Origin: Dendrocalamus latiflorus | Lineage: Eukaryota; Streptophyta; Magnoliopsida; Poales; Poaceae | DNA: 64,000 bases | Direction: 5' to 3' | NCBI GenBank assembly: GCA_017311315.1 | Contig: CM029663.1 | Location: 36,250,622 to 36,314,621 of the forward strand | Shown here: piece after piece, positions 1-12,183 of the stretch | Layout: each line of letters begins with the position of its first letter | Numbering within the stretch: the first letter of the stretch is position 1 | Program-made: the position numbers and the translations under genes | The notes under the pieces: generated by a model | Seen by the model: only the letters and a program-made list of their open reading frames with translations | The model's database searches: none | Told to the model about the DNA's origin: nothing

Positions 1-30
<30 letters not shown>
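1..30. repeat. (TG)n microsatellite
   Basis: Fifteen perfect TG dinucleotides open the window. The array may continue to the left. The following 350 bases, up to 378, hold no gene or element I can identify. Confidence 0.95.
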
Positions 31-31
<1 letters not shown>

Positions 32-378
32 CTACGAACACATGGGGTGTGGGAGTGTGGAGGGAGTGGCGATTTATAGGCCGTCACACGAGTGCATTAT
101 CGGAAGATTGCTTGTGTTTGTGTGGGTAAAAGAGTCAACAAGGGAGGGAGCAGATGCGCCACTGTGCCACCGAACGGTTTAATGCGCTACCCAATCAGGC
201 GAGTCATATAGAATTCACTATTAATCCGCGCGTCAGCTGGTGAGTTGAGATTGACAGGTTACACCAGGCCGTCCGAAACCAACTTGGCCATACTGTGGTG
301 CTTGCCCACGCCTGATCTCCCTTAGTTTTTTTTTGTTTGTTGAAAGACTATCATTCAATCTGCTTCACGATTCTTACG

Positions 379-1072
379 CACTACAGGAAAAACCCAACGC
401 TGAGACATTTTAGCGAGGCGCTTTTCAATTTATCTCTAAAATTATGAGTTATGTAGTTTAGAGACCCTTTTAGAGACAATTTTAAAATCGCTCTAAAATT
501 TCGTACTCCAAAGATGATTTTAAGATGTTTTAGAAAAAATCATGAAGGATTTTGTCTTGCTGAGAGATTTTTGAGACGGTCTCGAATTTGTCAAAAGTTT
601 TTGTCATGTAAAAACAATTTTCTAGATGTTTTCAACTTTCTACGGACGTTTTTTTAGGTGACTGATATGTGTAAAGAAAAGTACATATAAATATTTCAAT
701 ACACAACTACACACGTGAGGTTGAGATAGTTAGTTCATATGTTTAAAGGAAGTATTACCATGAGGTCCTGAGTTAAGGACCAGCCTTTGCAAGAGGCTAT
801 ATTTTTTTATATTTGATTTTCTTTAGTGTACGATGCTACTAGTATAATTTAACGCAACTATATAATATCTCTAATCCCTTAGAGACACAATAAGTTGTCT
901 CTATAAAATGACATAAATAATATAGATGTGTTTCAATAATACGTCTCTTCATTCATAACGACAATGCATAGGAAGCCATCTACATGGCGCTTTAAAAAAC
1001 ACCTCTATAACAATGTAGATACATAAAAAAATGCCTCTAAAAACATCTTTATATAGGGTTTGTGTTCTAGTG
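379..1072. mobile_element. Small CACTA-like non-autonomous element
   Basis: The left end reads CACTACAGGAAAAACCC. The right end, reversed, reads CACTAGAACACAAACCC, so both ends share a CACTA start and an AAACCC block. The interior is AT-rich and repeats short motifs of the TTTTAGAGAC or CTCTAAAA type on both strands, as expected for subterminal binding sites. No coding sequence is present. The flanking trinucleotides (ACG on the left, GCA on the right) do not match, so the target duplication has decayed or a boundary is slightly off. It is not closely related in sequence to the ACAGACGG-type CACTA elements elsewhere in the window. Confidence 0.6.
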
Positions 1073-1965
1073 GCAGTCCATGATCGATCATCACTACTCA
1101 TCTCCTATATGTGCGTGCTAACTATGTAGCTGGTTAGGGCATGTAAACTGCAATGCCCGGGGTGGGTGCCTCGCAGAGCTAGGTAGGCTCAGATACCATC
1201 GTGGAGGCGAGATGGGTGTTTGTAGGGTGTCAGAGGATGTTCTGTAGGTTGTGGGTGCTTCGTGTGAGAGAGGTGTGGTCCAAGATAGAGAAATGTGGGA
1301 GAGAGGGGTACCTTGTTCTACCAGCTTCGAAAGTTGGCGGCAACCAGATTCGGTGAGGCAACATCAATGGTGGCTGGATACAAGCAAGGTGAGGTCGAGG
1401 GCATCTTGATTTGGCAAGGTGAGGTTGGTGGTGGCTCGATCCATCCTACGAGAGGGCAACAATAGGCGGATATGACAAGGCAAGAGCGATGACGGTTGGA
1501 TCCAAGGGTGGCACCGAGGGTGACGTTGTGGCTGGGGAGGAGGAGAGCATGGGCGGGAGGACAGGGGCGTGCAAGGGACAGCGAAGGCGACGCTGGGATC
1601 TGGCTCGTGATGGCCGGTGTTATTAAAGAGCAGCAACAGGGGTGGCAGTAGGCAACGACGATAGATATTGTCCAGGGAGAGGAGGGGAAGTGAGCGAGGA
1701 AGGAGAGAGTAGATAGGGGATGTAGGGAGAAAAAAAATATAGATTGACAGGTGGACCTAGAGTGGATTTGTAATATGTTTTTTGTTTGTAGGATTCGTAG
1801 TGTAATTTTTTATTAAAGTATCCTTAGAGGGCTACGGTAGGATTTTTTTTTGGCTAAAAAGCAATTTTATTATGTGTCTGATGAAACCACCGTACATTGG
1901 GTGGTGGGAGCCTTAATGGTGTATTGAGTGGCACGTGCCTTGATAGAGAATGAAACGAGCTCTTC
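1073..1965. other. Unassigned intergenic sequence
   Basis: I see no element or gene that I can support. The minus strand of about 1364-1740 is pyrimidine-rich with a short open frame rich in proline, serine and leucine, which is the usual product of biased composition rather than a recognisable domain. Around 1880-1910 there is a short self-complementary stretch (GAAACCACC ... GGGTGGTGG) that may be a scrap of a miniature transposon. Confidence 0.4.
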
Positions 1966-1969
1966 ACAA

Positions 1970-2400
1970 ATGTAGCATTGTAGCAATTTAAAATAGCCTT
2001 GGATGCTTTTTTTGCAAAAATAATCCTATCTCCAAGCTTAGAAGGCATGGTAGCTAACACCTGTCACCTACCACACCCCCTAGCTTGGCAGGATGGGGTG
2101 GCCACTTTAGCACACACGAGCACAACAGGAGCAGGTATGACACGGTAGGCATGAATGGCAAGCACGGTAGGCTAGTGTGTGGTGTGGTGTGGCAGGCAGG
2201 GTTGTCAAGCCCCTTAACTTGGCAGCTCTTGCCGTGCTCCTCTGGCTCGATAGGAGCTACTGAGATGCACTACCTCGATAGGTCGGTGGGTACCCGACCA
2301 CACGGGCGCAATGTGATGCAATGTGACACGACGCGACAGGCTCGATAGTGATTCTCATGGCTCTCGGCTAGACGCGGTGCTGCCCCCCGTGCCCGCGTGG
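1970..2400. repeat. MULE A left terminal inverted arm
   Basis: The arm starts near TAGCATTGTAGCAATTT and pairs with the reversed right arm, which starts TAGCACTGTAACATTTTT. Both arms carry GACACNTGT/CACCTA, TGAATGGC and GGCAGCTC motifs in the same order. Identity is clearly imperfect, so the element is old. Immediately downstream, 2430-2530 has ATAAATGGTATATCTCCC followed by a purine-rich leader, which I read as the former transposase promoter. Confidence 0.65.
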
Positions 2401-2725
2401 GCCTGTCGGTTAGCAGCGCCTCCCCACATGCATAAATGGTATATCTCCCTCTCCGCTAGCTCATTCGAAGCCACATAGCTGAGTATCTTCCCTACTAAGC
2501 GAGAGAGAACCGAGGGAGAAGAGAGAGTAGAAAAGAGTTTGAATTAGTTTTTCAATGTGGTTTTGCTATGATTTAGTGGATTTCGTAGTTGGAATTAGTG
2601 TGGTTCTAGTGAAGATCTTCACAAAGAGCTATATTTCATTCACCATTGAGAAATACGCTTAATATGTCATTAACATTTTGTTAGCTTAATGGTGGTTTGG
2701 TTGTATAGAATACGCTCTGCAACCA

Positions 2726-4645
2726 TGTGAGAGACCATGTGGATGTAACCCCATGTATGTGATGAGTGATTGACATCTGTTTTAAGAAAGTCGAGTTTGA
2801 TTTGTGTGGTTCGGACCATGTCGTTGCGCGGTGCAATCGATTTCGGTCGGACCTTGTCGAACTAGGTCAAACGTGCTTAAGTCGTTTATTTTTTCGTTTC
2901 GATCGGTTTGGGCTTTGGGTATTTCTTCTGATGCTAATGTATGGTTACAATATTTCGAGCGGTGCTATGTGATTTGTTTCTTGTTTGTGATAGCTGCAGG
3001 ACGTCGAGGTGGAGTCGTGGCGAGGCACGAGATGACCAGACTAGGCGCGGGCGGTGCCGAGGTCAGAACGGTTGAGGTGTGTCGAAGACGGCGATGACTC
3101 AAGGTGGCTGCGTGGTTTGGAGGGCAAGGAATGAGGAAGCTTCCTGGAAGGTGCGCGAGGGGCGTTTTGGTGAATATGCAAAGCTGCACTAAAGGAAGTG
3201 GATTGTGGATAAAGCGCCATGAGTTGTTGAGAGCTAATGGGTAAAGTGTGTTGTAAACCATTAGTGGATGCTATAAACAGAGGATGCTCTCTAGTGGAGA
3301 GAGTTGAGAGAGAGTGGGGTGTGAGAGTGTTATGTTTAGTTCTCTCCATGGATGCATGAAATGAGAGTGAGATTTTAGAGAGAGACGGCTTGAGAGAGTG
3401 TGTATGAGGGTTTTTGTGTTTGTGCTCTCCATGTATGAGTGTGTTATCTTTCAAGCATGTATGGGGACTTAGTTAGTGTGAGATTGAGAGATAGATGAGC
3501 TGAGAACATTCTCTAATACAAGCATTCATGTCTCTTCATCCTTCTGTGTTTCCCTGTGTTTGGTTTCATTCTTGCTGCTCTGGTCTCCATTTTTACATTT
3601 CTAGTTTGAAGATCATGTTCTGATTTCTAGTGGTTTGACTTGCTTGTGCTGCTGCTTTGTTATGGGACTTGCTTCAAGGCCATTTGGTCGTTATACTCCC
3701 TAGCAGTAAACTAGCTCAAGGATTTCTATCTTTTCTTTCTTGCGCCTATGCCCATGTTCATTTCTTTGGTTCTTTCGGCCAGAGTGCAGAATTTAGTCCG
3801 GCCATATTCTCTGTGTACCGGCTGTCTGACTCTTCTTTTGATCTGCATTTATAGTTTCTTTTGGTCAGCCTTGTGAAGGAGTTTAATCTCCTCACGTCTC
3901 TCTGCTGCAATTTTTCTGGTTGTCTCTGCTTGTTAAAAATGATACCTTAGGCTGCAGAAGCAAGACAGTCTTTTCGGCTTCAGCATAAAAAAAACATGGC
4001 ACTTTAATTCTTTCGGCTGCAGCTCCTCTAGCAGCTTTTGGTCCATGTTTGATCTTTGAAGCTGTAGCCTCAGAGCAGCTCGGTTCAGACCATGTCCCCT
4101 TGTTTTTGCTCCTTTTTGCTGCTTTCTTGTGTTCGGCTAGGATGTCTACAACCATCCAATTTTCAGTTTATAATCCCACAATCAGCTGTTAGTCCAGAAT
4201 GTTCTTTCGGCCAGCAAGTATGCAGTTTGGTTCTTTTGTTCTCAATCTCATTTCTACAGTCTCTTGGCAGTCCTTAAGTCTCTCGGGTGCAGTTTTAAGT
4301 TTTGATTCTTCTTGTGTTTTCATTTTGTCTTTTCCTTTGTATTTCCTTTTTCAGTTCTGGAGCCTTCGGTTTAAGTCATCATTCTAGATTCTCTTCTCTG
4401 TTGTGCCCCTTGGCAGCTTCCTTTTCTGTGTTTCTTTTATTTTTGTGCCCCTGTGTTGGTTGTTGGCTTTGAGCCTAGATCAAGGCCGAGTTTCTTGTGT
4501 ATGTGATCTGAATTTTTAGTGAGCAAATATTTTCCGATTTCATAGCTTTTATAGGTATTGGAGAGTAGAGATTTTTGCGAATTCTCGGGATCATTTTTTT
4601 TGAAGGCACCATTCATCCCCCCTCTGTTGCCATTCCGATCCAACA
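2726..4645 (+). repeat. Copia 5' LTR
   Basis: The start is TG (TGTGAGAGACC) and the end is CA (GATCCAACA), directly before a primer binding site. It is about 1.9 kb and aligns at its start and end with 15862-17610, including the near-terminal run of cytosines after ATTCA. Open frames inside it on either strand are accidental. Confidence 0.75.
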
Positions 4646-4647
4646 AT

Positions 4648-4660
4648 TGGTATCAGAGCC
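4648..4660 (+). other. Primer binding site (initiator tRNA-Met)
   Basis: TGGTATCAGAGCC follows the LTR end by two bases. This is the standard plant copia and gypsy primer site, complementary to the 3' end of initiator methionine tRNA. It fixes the LTR boundary and the orientation of the element. Confidence 0.9.
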
Positions 4661-4700
4661 GGTTAGCTCTCGTCTATAGATCTTAACCGGTCTGTGAGCC

Positions 4701-5636
4701 ATGGCAATAGACAAGTACTCGACCAAGCCCCCGATCTTCGATGGGATCGACTATCCCTTCTAGAAGAGTCGGATGGAGACCTACATCCAGGCTCAGGGCT
4801 ACGCCATCTGGCGGAAGGTCAAAGTACGATATGTTGTTCCTGCCGATGAGAACATCAATGCCGGGAACATGGCTGATGTTGAGGCGAACACTAAGGCAAG
4901 GAACATCATAATCCAGGGGTTGAGCCGAAGCGAGTTTGATCGCATCTCTCATCTGACGTCGGCTTTCGACATCTGGGTGACCCTCGATGCATACCATGAG
5001 GGCACCACCCAGATCAAGACAGTTCGACAGGACTAGTTCAAGAGAGATTACAACAAGTTTGAAATGCTCGCTAGTGAGTCCCTCGATGAGTGTTTTGCGC
5101 GTTTTCACAAGATTTTGAGCAACCTCCGAGCGGTCGGTCTCACATACCCCGACTCGGACAATGCTCATCAGATGCTCATGGCACTTGATTTGCGTGTTTG
5201 GGAGATGAAGGTGACTACTATCAAGGACACCACCGATCTCTTGACCTTGACTCTTGATGCGTTATACTCACGCCTCAAGACTCACGAGATTGACATAGTC
5301 TCTCGTAGGTCGAAGTCGCAGTCGATGGCCTTAGTCACCGATCCCACTTCTGGTCCTTCTTCCGAGTCGCTTTGTGGTCTCTCTCTTGCTGCTCTCTGTG
5401 ACATAACTGATGATCAGTTAGAGCAGCTTGCAGATGACCAGTTAGCTCTTCTAGTCAGAAAAATTTCTCATGCTTACAAGAGGAGGGACAGAAAGAGAGG
5501 AGGACCCGTGATTTGCTTCGAGTGTGGTGGCCCCAACCACATTCGGGCAAACTGCCCCAAGCTGGAGAAGGGCAAGGGCGACTACGACGGTGTGAGCAAG
5601 AACTACGACGGTGGGCAGCACGTATTAACTGTATGA
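4701..5636 (+). pseudogene. Copia gag polyprotein fragment with two nonsense codons
   Basis: This is a single reading frame from ATG at 4701 to TGA at 5634-5636, broken by TAG at 4761 and TAG at 5034. It encodes the copia-type capsid region (UBN2-like gag; a segment resembling YIQAQGYAIWRKV near the start and QLADDQLALLVRKI near the end) and one CCHC zinc knuckle, CFECGGPNHIRANC, near codons 272-285. Gag packages the retrotransposon RNA into cytoplasmic particles. The first TAG stands where a tryptophan (TGG) is usual in this motif, so a single G-to-A change would explain it. The frame continues into unrelated residues at the junction with MULE A. The function is lost. Confidence 0.85.
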
Positions 5637-5637
5637 A

Positions 5638-6728
5638 TATTTGGATGGCCTGTTAGATGGAAGCCATTCTGGTGAGGAGGAGGATGCCAACACAGCCAGT
5701 AGTAGAGATGAGGCTGGTGTAGGCACTGGTGGGGATGGTGTTTCCGGTGGCATTATGTGCACGGATATTGAATATGTCTTCTTAAGATTAGATACTATTA
5801 TGTTGGCCTCCCTAATTCTGCCGTTCAAAGATGGGTCAGAATGGTTATTCAATGAGGACACTCTCCTTGAATAGCAATGCTTCCCCAACAAGAGTGCCAC
5901 GCAGCAAGCTATCACAAGATATACCATCTGCATAAGTCTCACGTATCGGGTGTATAGGTCAAACCCTGATAAGTATGTAGTGAAGTATGTGGACAACTCT
6001 TGTCCTGGGATGGTCTGTGCGTAGAGATTCAAAGGCAGTGCAACAAACTTCCAAATAATGGTGGTCAAGGACCACACATGTGAACTTGCGGAGCCATTGC
6101 ATGGGCACAACAATGTGACCTCATCACTCATCATCAGCCTAATAAGTCATCTCATAGTTGTGGACATCACAGTTTCCTCAAAGCTATTGATGACTAATGC
6201 CATGAACCTAGTTGGTTTCCTAGTAAGTTATGGTAAGGTGTGACAGGCGAGGGAGAATATCATATATATGGGATGTCTGGCACATATAAGGAGGCCTACG
6301 ACTTCATGCCAAGAATGCAGCGTCAGATTGTTGAAGCCAATCCAGGCATGTGAGGGAGTCATAGGGAGCGCAACCAGTTATAGCTTAGGACGCTCCTGTT
6401 GCAATGGGCGAGTTCACCCAATGGATCAACTTGCATGCCCCGGACGTTGAGAAATGGTCCCTGCTTCGCGATGCGGATGGTGCGAGGTACGGGATTATGA
6501 TGACCAACATATCAGTGGTGTACAATGGTGTGTTGAACGATATGCACTCCCTCATGATCACTACAATTGTGGACAAGAGTTGAAATCACACTGTTAGCTA
6601 CTTTGTTAATAGAGCCATGATTGTGAAAAAGCATCTGGATAAAGGAAGGTAACTCTCAGAAGTCATACAGGTGTATGTGGAGCAGAAAAATAGTGAAGGC
6701 TTGTTCGCACGTCTCTCGGACCATCGAT
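5638..6728 (+). pseudogene. mudrA-like transposase, N-terminal half with catalytic core deleted
   Basis: An acidic segment (LDGSHSGEEEDAN) is followed by a MuDR-type DNA-binding region: FPNKSATQQAI, YRSNPDKYVVKYVDNSCP and HTCELAEPL give the spacing expected for the WRKY/GCM1-like CCHC finger of plant MULE transposases. After a frame change the text reads YKEAYDFMPRMQRQIVEANPGM, then jumps straight to the post-catalytic block W...KWSLLRDADGARYGIMMTN. The DDE core of roughly 200 residues between these blocks is missing. Several in-frame stops are present. The gene continues at 8335 after a solo LTR. It belongs to a different subfamily from the M1/M2/M4 transposases. Confidence 0.75.
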
Positions 6729-6733
6729 GGCGT

Positions 6734-8329
6734 TGAAAGCATCTAGACCCCTAAAAATATTGGTTTTGGTAATTAATGACATTATGTGATCATGGGACTA
6801 ATTTGTGAGTTAAGTGTTTGGAAGGATTAGTCTCAAAGGCAAAGAAAGAAGCACACAAAAAGATTTCACAAGATTGAAAGAGTTCCAAGACGAAAAGGTA
6901 AATAGTTTAGGGCTCTTTTATTTTTACCGGTCTTAAGGGAAAGGTTGGAAGACCGGATTATAGGTTAGATGCCGTACTATTAAGAGGGATCATGGTTAAA
7001 TGCTTGATCATATGCTTATGTGCCTTATGGATCAATCTAGGATCATGCATGCACTTAGAAATAAAATTGAATCAAAATTGTGCATTGTCAGAAATTTCGG
7101 AAGTACCGACGTTCAAAAAGCGGAACTTCCGATCGGCCGGAAGTACCGGAGTTAAACTCGCGGAACTTCCGATCGGCTGGAAGCTCCGACTTCCCGAGCG
7201 AAACTTTTTTTCCAGAAAGCGACTGGAATTGAACTTAGTCTATCGGAAATCGGAAGTACCGCTAGTTGAACGGCGGAACTTCCGCTAGGTCGGAAGTTCC
7301 AGCAAATGTGAGTGGAACATTTTTTCCAGAGAGCAACTTTTTCAAAACTTCAACTCGTTGAGATCGGAAGTTCTGGGGCTATATTGGAACTTCCGGAAAT
7401 CCGGAAGTACTGCATTAGCAACGGTGGAAGTACAGCATTTAATGTCAACGAATACTTCTGACTCTCTGACATAGCCATTCTAAGCCCTCTGTAGAAATCC
7501 GGAAGTTCCGGCCCCAACATTGCGGAACTTCCGATTTCCTTGAAATTTTAGGATTGTTTATTGCAACGGCTAATTGAGGTTGGTGGGGGTATAAATTCGA
7601 CCCCACCAGCATAAGGACATGTTGTTGAACTATAATTGAGCATCTTTGAGCTAGAGCAACCTCTCACACCGCATTTCATCACTTGTGCATTCAATTGAGG
7701 TAGTTGTGCGAATTCGAGTGCATCTCATCTGTAGATTGATCCCTTTGGCACTTGAGTTTGATCAAGCCCGCTGTGATTCATTACTCTTGGTGTTTGCCGA
7801 CACCTAGACGGCTTGGCGGTAGAGTTCGGTGATCTTCTCAAGAAGGTTGTGCGAAGGCCCGACAAGATTGTGAGGGTTTGGAGCTTGCCTACCCGGAGAG
7901 GGAAAGAGCTACCGATAGTGATCGAGGTGATTTGGCTCAATTTGTGGAGCCGGTCCGATTCGTTTGGACTTACCTCAACGTGGACTAGAGGAGACTGGCA
8001 AGTCTTCGATCACCACGGTAAAAAGTGATTGTGTCTTTTGTGGTTTGCTCTCTTGTGTCTCATTTACTTTCAAGCAATTTACTTCATTAGAATCACTTCA
8101 TTGCTTGTATTCTTAGAGTAGCAAACTTTGACCTAGACTAGAATTGTTCTTACTTTTAGGATAATTCATATTGTGCTAGTGATCACTTGAGCCATTTTAA
8201 CTTGTTTTAGTTGCTACATTGTGTACTTGCTTTAGGCAATAATTAAAGTTAAAATTGTTAGCTTAAATTAGAAGAAAATTTTTAAAACCGCCTATTCACG
8301 CCCCTCTAGCTGGCCTCCTCGATCTTACA
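6734..8329. mobile_element. Solo LTR with 5-bp duplication GGCGT
   Basis: The element starts TGAAAGCATCTAGACCCC and ends CGATCTTACA. It is flanked by the perfect duplication GGCGT (6729-6733 and 8330-8334). It is 1,596 bp with no internal region, so it arose by recombination between two LTRs. The flanking MULE A transposase text continues on either side. A promoter-like GGTATAAATTC lies near 7590. The stretch 7095-7560 is packed with CGGAAGTNCCG and CGGAACTTCCG motifs. The superfamily (copia or gypsy) is not certain without the internal region. Confidence 0.9.
7095..7560. repeat. Cluster of CGGAAGTTCCG-type palindromic motifs in an LTR
   Basis: At least ten copies of GGAAGTACCG, CGGAACTTCCG or CGGAAGTTCC are spaced 15-50 bases apart, mostly alternating in sense. 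The cluster lies just upstream of the LTR TATA box at about 7590, the position of an enhancer or upstream control region. Confidence 0.8.
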
Positions 8330-8334
8330 GGCGT

Positions 8335-8783
8335 GAGGAAGAAGTTTGAGGTCCGTTTGAGGGAGAAGTACGTCATGGGGCAACGCAAGAGATGATCGCA
8401 AGCATGTATGAACCATCGGTGAAGTTACGATCTTCATGTGTAACAAGCCCATGTTTCTTCACAAACCATGCTCTCATGTCTACATTGTATGCACTAAATG
8501 GTGGCAGTCCTTGGCGTAGTACATTTTGATTTACTATGGCATCCACCATTTGTGCGGAACTTGGAGCACTGAGTTCAACTCCTACGAGGTGCACATGCAT
8601 TATAAGGACCTTTGGCCGAGTGAAGTGAAGAAGGTGCCGAATGATGCATTGAAACATTTCGAACATGAAAGACGTCAATCCCACCTCATCTACAATGATA
8701 TGGATGATAGTCAATGTGGCCAACGGCAAAGGCCACGTAAGTGCAGGATATGTAAGACAATGGGCCACTCCATGAGGAACTAA
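8335..8783 (+). pseudogene. mudrA-like transposase C-terminus (MULE A)
   Basis: This continues the 5638-6728 gene. It shows a SWIM-type zinc finger context, where minus-frame noise hides plus-strand text reading as CNKPMFLHKPCSHV-like. The frame from 8526 has YYGIHHLCGTWSTEFNSYEV and ends with a zinc knuckle CRICKTMGHSMRN, the usual tail of plant MULE transposases. Frame changes and stops are frequent. The solo LTR insertion at 6734-8329 divides it from the N-terminal half. Confidence 0.7.
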
Positions 8784-9042
8784 CGAAATAGACCCAATTC
8801 ATTGATGGCCATATAGACTTGTTGATATATACCACTTGTGTACATTTTCATTCTTGATAATGCTGATATTTCCTGCAATGTAACTCACAATGAATTAATG
8901 TTCGGCAATACACAATATGTGCGTTTTAAATTAAGTTCAATCCTAATGCTGCCACATTCTTTTATGTAACTTTTAATGTGAATGTTTTACAGACACTGAT
9001 AGTACAAACTCTCAAACATCCTTTTTTGTCTTGCAGGGAATC

Positions 9043-12000
9043 TGTAGAGACCCGAATATACAAATCCGGACTCTCCTGTGTATTCTGCACCAGTCCAGGA
9101 TCACGCTAGTGCACACAGTATAAACAAAGATGAAATATCGAACATATCACGATTTACTAAGAAAAGACTCAAATATTATTAATAATCATCAGAGTGCGAC
9201 CTTATGGCCAAGCTTACAAGTAATAGCCGGGAAGGCTTAAAAGAAACTAGCAGCGGAAATCCAAATGAAAGCGCAGCATCCAATCGACACACCCACAGGC
9301 TATCGAGTGGAGAACGAAGCCTAATCCGCGAAGACGTCGAAGTATTCTCCTTCTGGAACCTCCTGCTGGTGATACTCCTCCTCCTCAACTGAGCAACAGG
9401 GCATAAAGCCGTGAGTACATTGGTACTCAGCAAGTCGTTTGTAACAAAGAATGCAATATAGTATGCAAGGCTTACCAATGGATGGCTGAAAGGTTAATTT
9501 GCATAAAACGACATTTGAAAATACAATAAATAGATTGAAGGCGCATTTGAAGTAAAACAATAATAGATAATAATCAAAGGAATTGAAGTAACCACTTATG
9601 AATCTCCCATCCATAAGCTAAACCAACCACTTATGGATCTCCCACCAACAATGAATTAACCATCCACTGTCCGAAACTTTTTAGAAATAACTATACCTCG
9701 TGTGAAATCACCGAGCATTGTCCATGACCGAGGACGCGGCTATTCGAATAGTTTTACACTCTGCAGAGGTTGTACAACTGTACCCACACGATGTGATTAG
9801 CCTCGCGCTAAGGAAATCACAACAAGGCTTTTACAATGATCCATCTCCACCTGATCCCACTCGCTAAGGTTTCGCCTCTCACCCCCTCTTGCGCCACAAC
9901 AACATCAGTAGTAAAACCAAAGTGGAGACTTCACAAATTATTATGCCAGGTCTATCCCATACTAGACATGTGGTTTGCACGATAAAGCTCAGATCAATGG
10001 CGCACAAAGTTAAGTCCTTAAGAATGACCCAGGCGAAACATCCACATCCCATGTGCCTCTCGCACCCCCTTTACTGCACGATCAATCGCCCAAGTGAAAA
10101 CCAATTTTGTATAACCACCGCCAATGACGCACCAACGTCACGGCACAAATTTTATAACAGTGGTACCAACCACGATTCAATATCTCATTAAGTCAAATTA
10201 ATTAATCACATGTGATGATGACCCTTTCGCAAACTAAGCAAGGCTAAGCATTCTAATCGTACCAACCCAATGTGACAAATAACATAGCATCACTAATTAA
10301 ATTCCCAACCTAAGGTGACAATGGCATCAAGGTATTCCAAAATATCAAGGAGGGAAATAACCAATTGGGACGATAACTACCAATACAAGGGTTTGAATAA
10401 AAATAGCAATGCAAGATAATTTAAAACAAAATAATTAAATAATAGATTGCAAACTGGGTTCAACATGATCAAAGGACACGACTTGCCTTGGCCTTGCTCA
10501 GCTGAGGTCTCTTGGTCTTCAAATCCAACTTCCGTTCCCTCGAACACGTGATCTAACGAGAGAGAAAGCGGAACGAAAACACAAAACAAGATCAAATAAA
10601 ATTCAAATGAACTCCAAAAACTTCAAAACCAGAACCAAAAGATGGAGCTCAATTTTAGATGAATTTAGGAAGAAGAATCGGGTCAATCGGAGTTCGGACG
10701 AAGGAGAACGAGCGATCTAAAGTTTGCTGGGGCGAGAAAATGCTGGAAATTCACAGATGTTACTGTTCACCCGAGAACAATTTTTGGAAAGGAGGCTAGC
10801 GCTGGCGAGAGGAGGCATGGAAGATGAATCTAACTAGCAAAATGGGTTGATAGGGACCTAACGCACACATAGGAAGTGACGGTACGCCAAACGGAGACCG
10901 TTGACGGCACGGGCGGCTACAACGACATGGGTAGGAGAGAGGAATAAAATCCGGGCATGGAACGTGGAGAGGTAGGGTGAGCACGGGCTAGAACGCGGCT
11001 TGGCAAAGCTAGAAAAATTGTCGGCTCGGCCAGAAACCCACCAGAGATGGCACAATCGACGTTTGAACGACGTCGGGAAGGGTAAAGGAAAAACTTAATA
11101 TCTTGGTGCTCGGTGAACGAAATCTAAAACCACTTGGAGGGTAGCTACCTGGGATGGTTTGGCACAAAGTGACGCGAACGGATTGGTGAAAACATCACCG
11201 GGCAGATGGGGGACATGGGATGCCATTGGCGGCCATGGCGAGGTTCGGAGGCGAAAATTTGTGGAGGCTTTTCGGGGAAACGAAAGTGAGCACGGCGTAG
11301 AACGCGGCGAGGCAAGGCTAGGAAAAATTACGGCAAGGGCTAAAGCTTACCGGAGGCGACGAATCGACGTCGGGAAGCGCTCTTGACCTAGATTGGGGAA
11401 ATCTCGATTCCGGAATATTGGCTGCACCAAAATCAAATTAACTTGGCTAGAAGGTAGATGGGACATGATGGCACAATGTGACGCGAAAGGATCACGGAGA
11501 AACTCACCGAATAGCTCGAGACACGACGAGCAAATTCGGGACCGGAGGGGCTCGGTGCCGACGGCGTCCTGGGCTTTGGGGGGACTTGGCACGGCTTGGG
11601 ATGGGTTTAGGGGAGCTAAGGGGTCGTATTTATAGGCTTGGAAGAGGTAGAAACCGACTCCAATCTGCGGATTTCGGTTTAGAGTCCGCTTCAGAAAATT
11701 GGAGATAAAAGGCAAACGGATGAACGAAACGGAAAGAGACCAGTTGGGATGGATTCCTTGCGTGATTTGGCACAACTTTCCTTTTGGGAAGACATTGAGA
11801 TGAGGTCCGGATTGGAAGTTATGAAGAAAGAGGAAAACGGAAAGAACTGTGTACAGGCTGGAGATCGATCGGGGCTCGGGAAGAAGACGGATGAACAGTA
11901 CCGCGCGGTACTGTTCATTCTCTCTCCTGATTTGTTTTTTTTTTGGAAATTTCAAATTGAGCTCAAACAAACTCCGAAAAATCCCAGAAAATACAGAAAA

Positions 12001-12183
12001 ATTCCTTGTGACACAAGGAACACAAATAAAATATTTTTGGCAAATATTAATGTTTAATTTAATCATATTAAATCCTTTTAATTAATAAAAATTCCAATTA
12101 AGCTTTAATTAATTTCAGAAAAATCCAAATGGTGAATTTTATTTTAAAAGCTTCAAAAAGGCTCTGAAAATCAGGATGTTACA
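9043..12183. mobile_element. Long gypsy-like solo LTR with 5-bp duplication GAATC
   Basis: The element begins TGTAGAGACCCGAATAT and ends AGGATGTTACA. It is flanked by a perfect GAATC duplication (9038-9042 and 12184-12188). It is 3,141 bp, a length typical of some grass gypsy families. It has the GAGTACATTGGTACTCAGCAAG-type block near 9412 that also occurs, diverged, in the LTR-like region from 30043. No primer site or protein domain is present, so it is a solo LTR. The many short open frames, including a 239-codon one on the minus strand, have no recognisable domain and I do not call them genes. Confidence 0.85.

Larger units (their letters stand above)
2726..5637 (+). mobile_element. Ty1/copia-type retrotransposon, 5' part only
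   Basis: This holds a 5' LTR (2726-4645), a primer binding site and a gag region, then stops abruptly where MULE transposase sequence begins. Protease, integrase, reverse transcriptase and the 3' LTR are missing, so a deletion removed the distal part. The LTR begins TGTGAGAGACCATGTGGA and a related solo LTR lies at 15862-17610. It sits inside MULE A between the leader and the transposase coding region. The LTR has a TATA-like GCTATAAACAG near 3268. Confidence 0.8.

Noticed and set aside
3041..3454. 137-codon minus-strand frame
   Set aside because: It lies inside the copia LTR and is antisense to its transcription.
11347..12066. 239-codon minus-strand open frame
   Set aside because: It lies wholly inside the 9043-12183 solo LTR and has no recognisable domain; overlapping frames on the other strand are also open.
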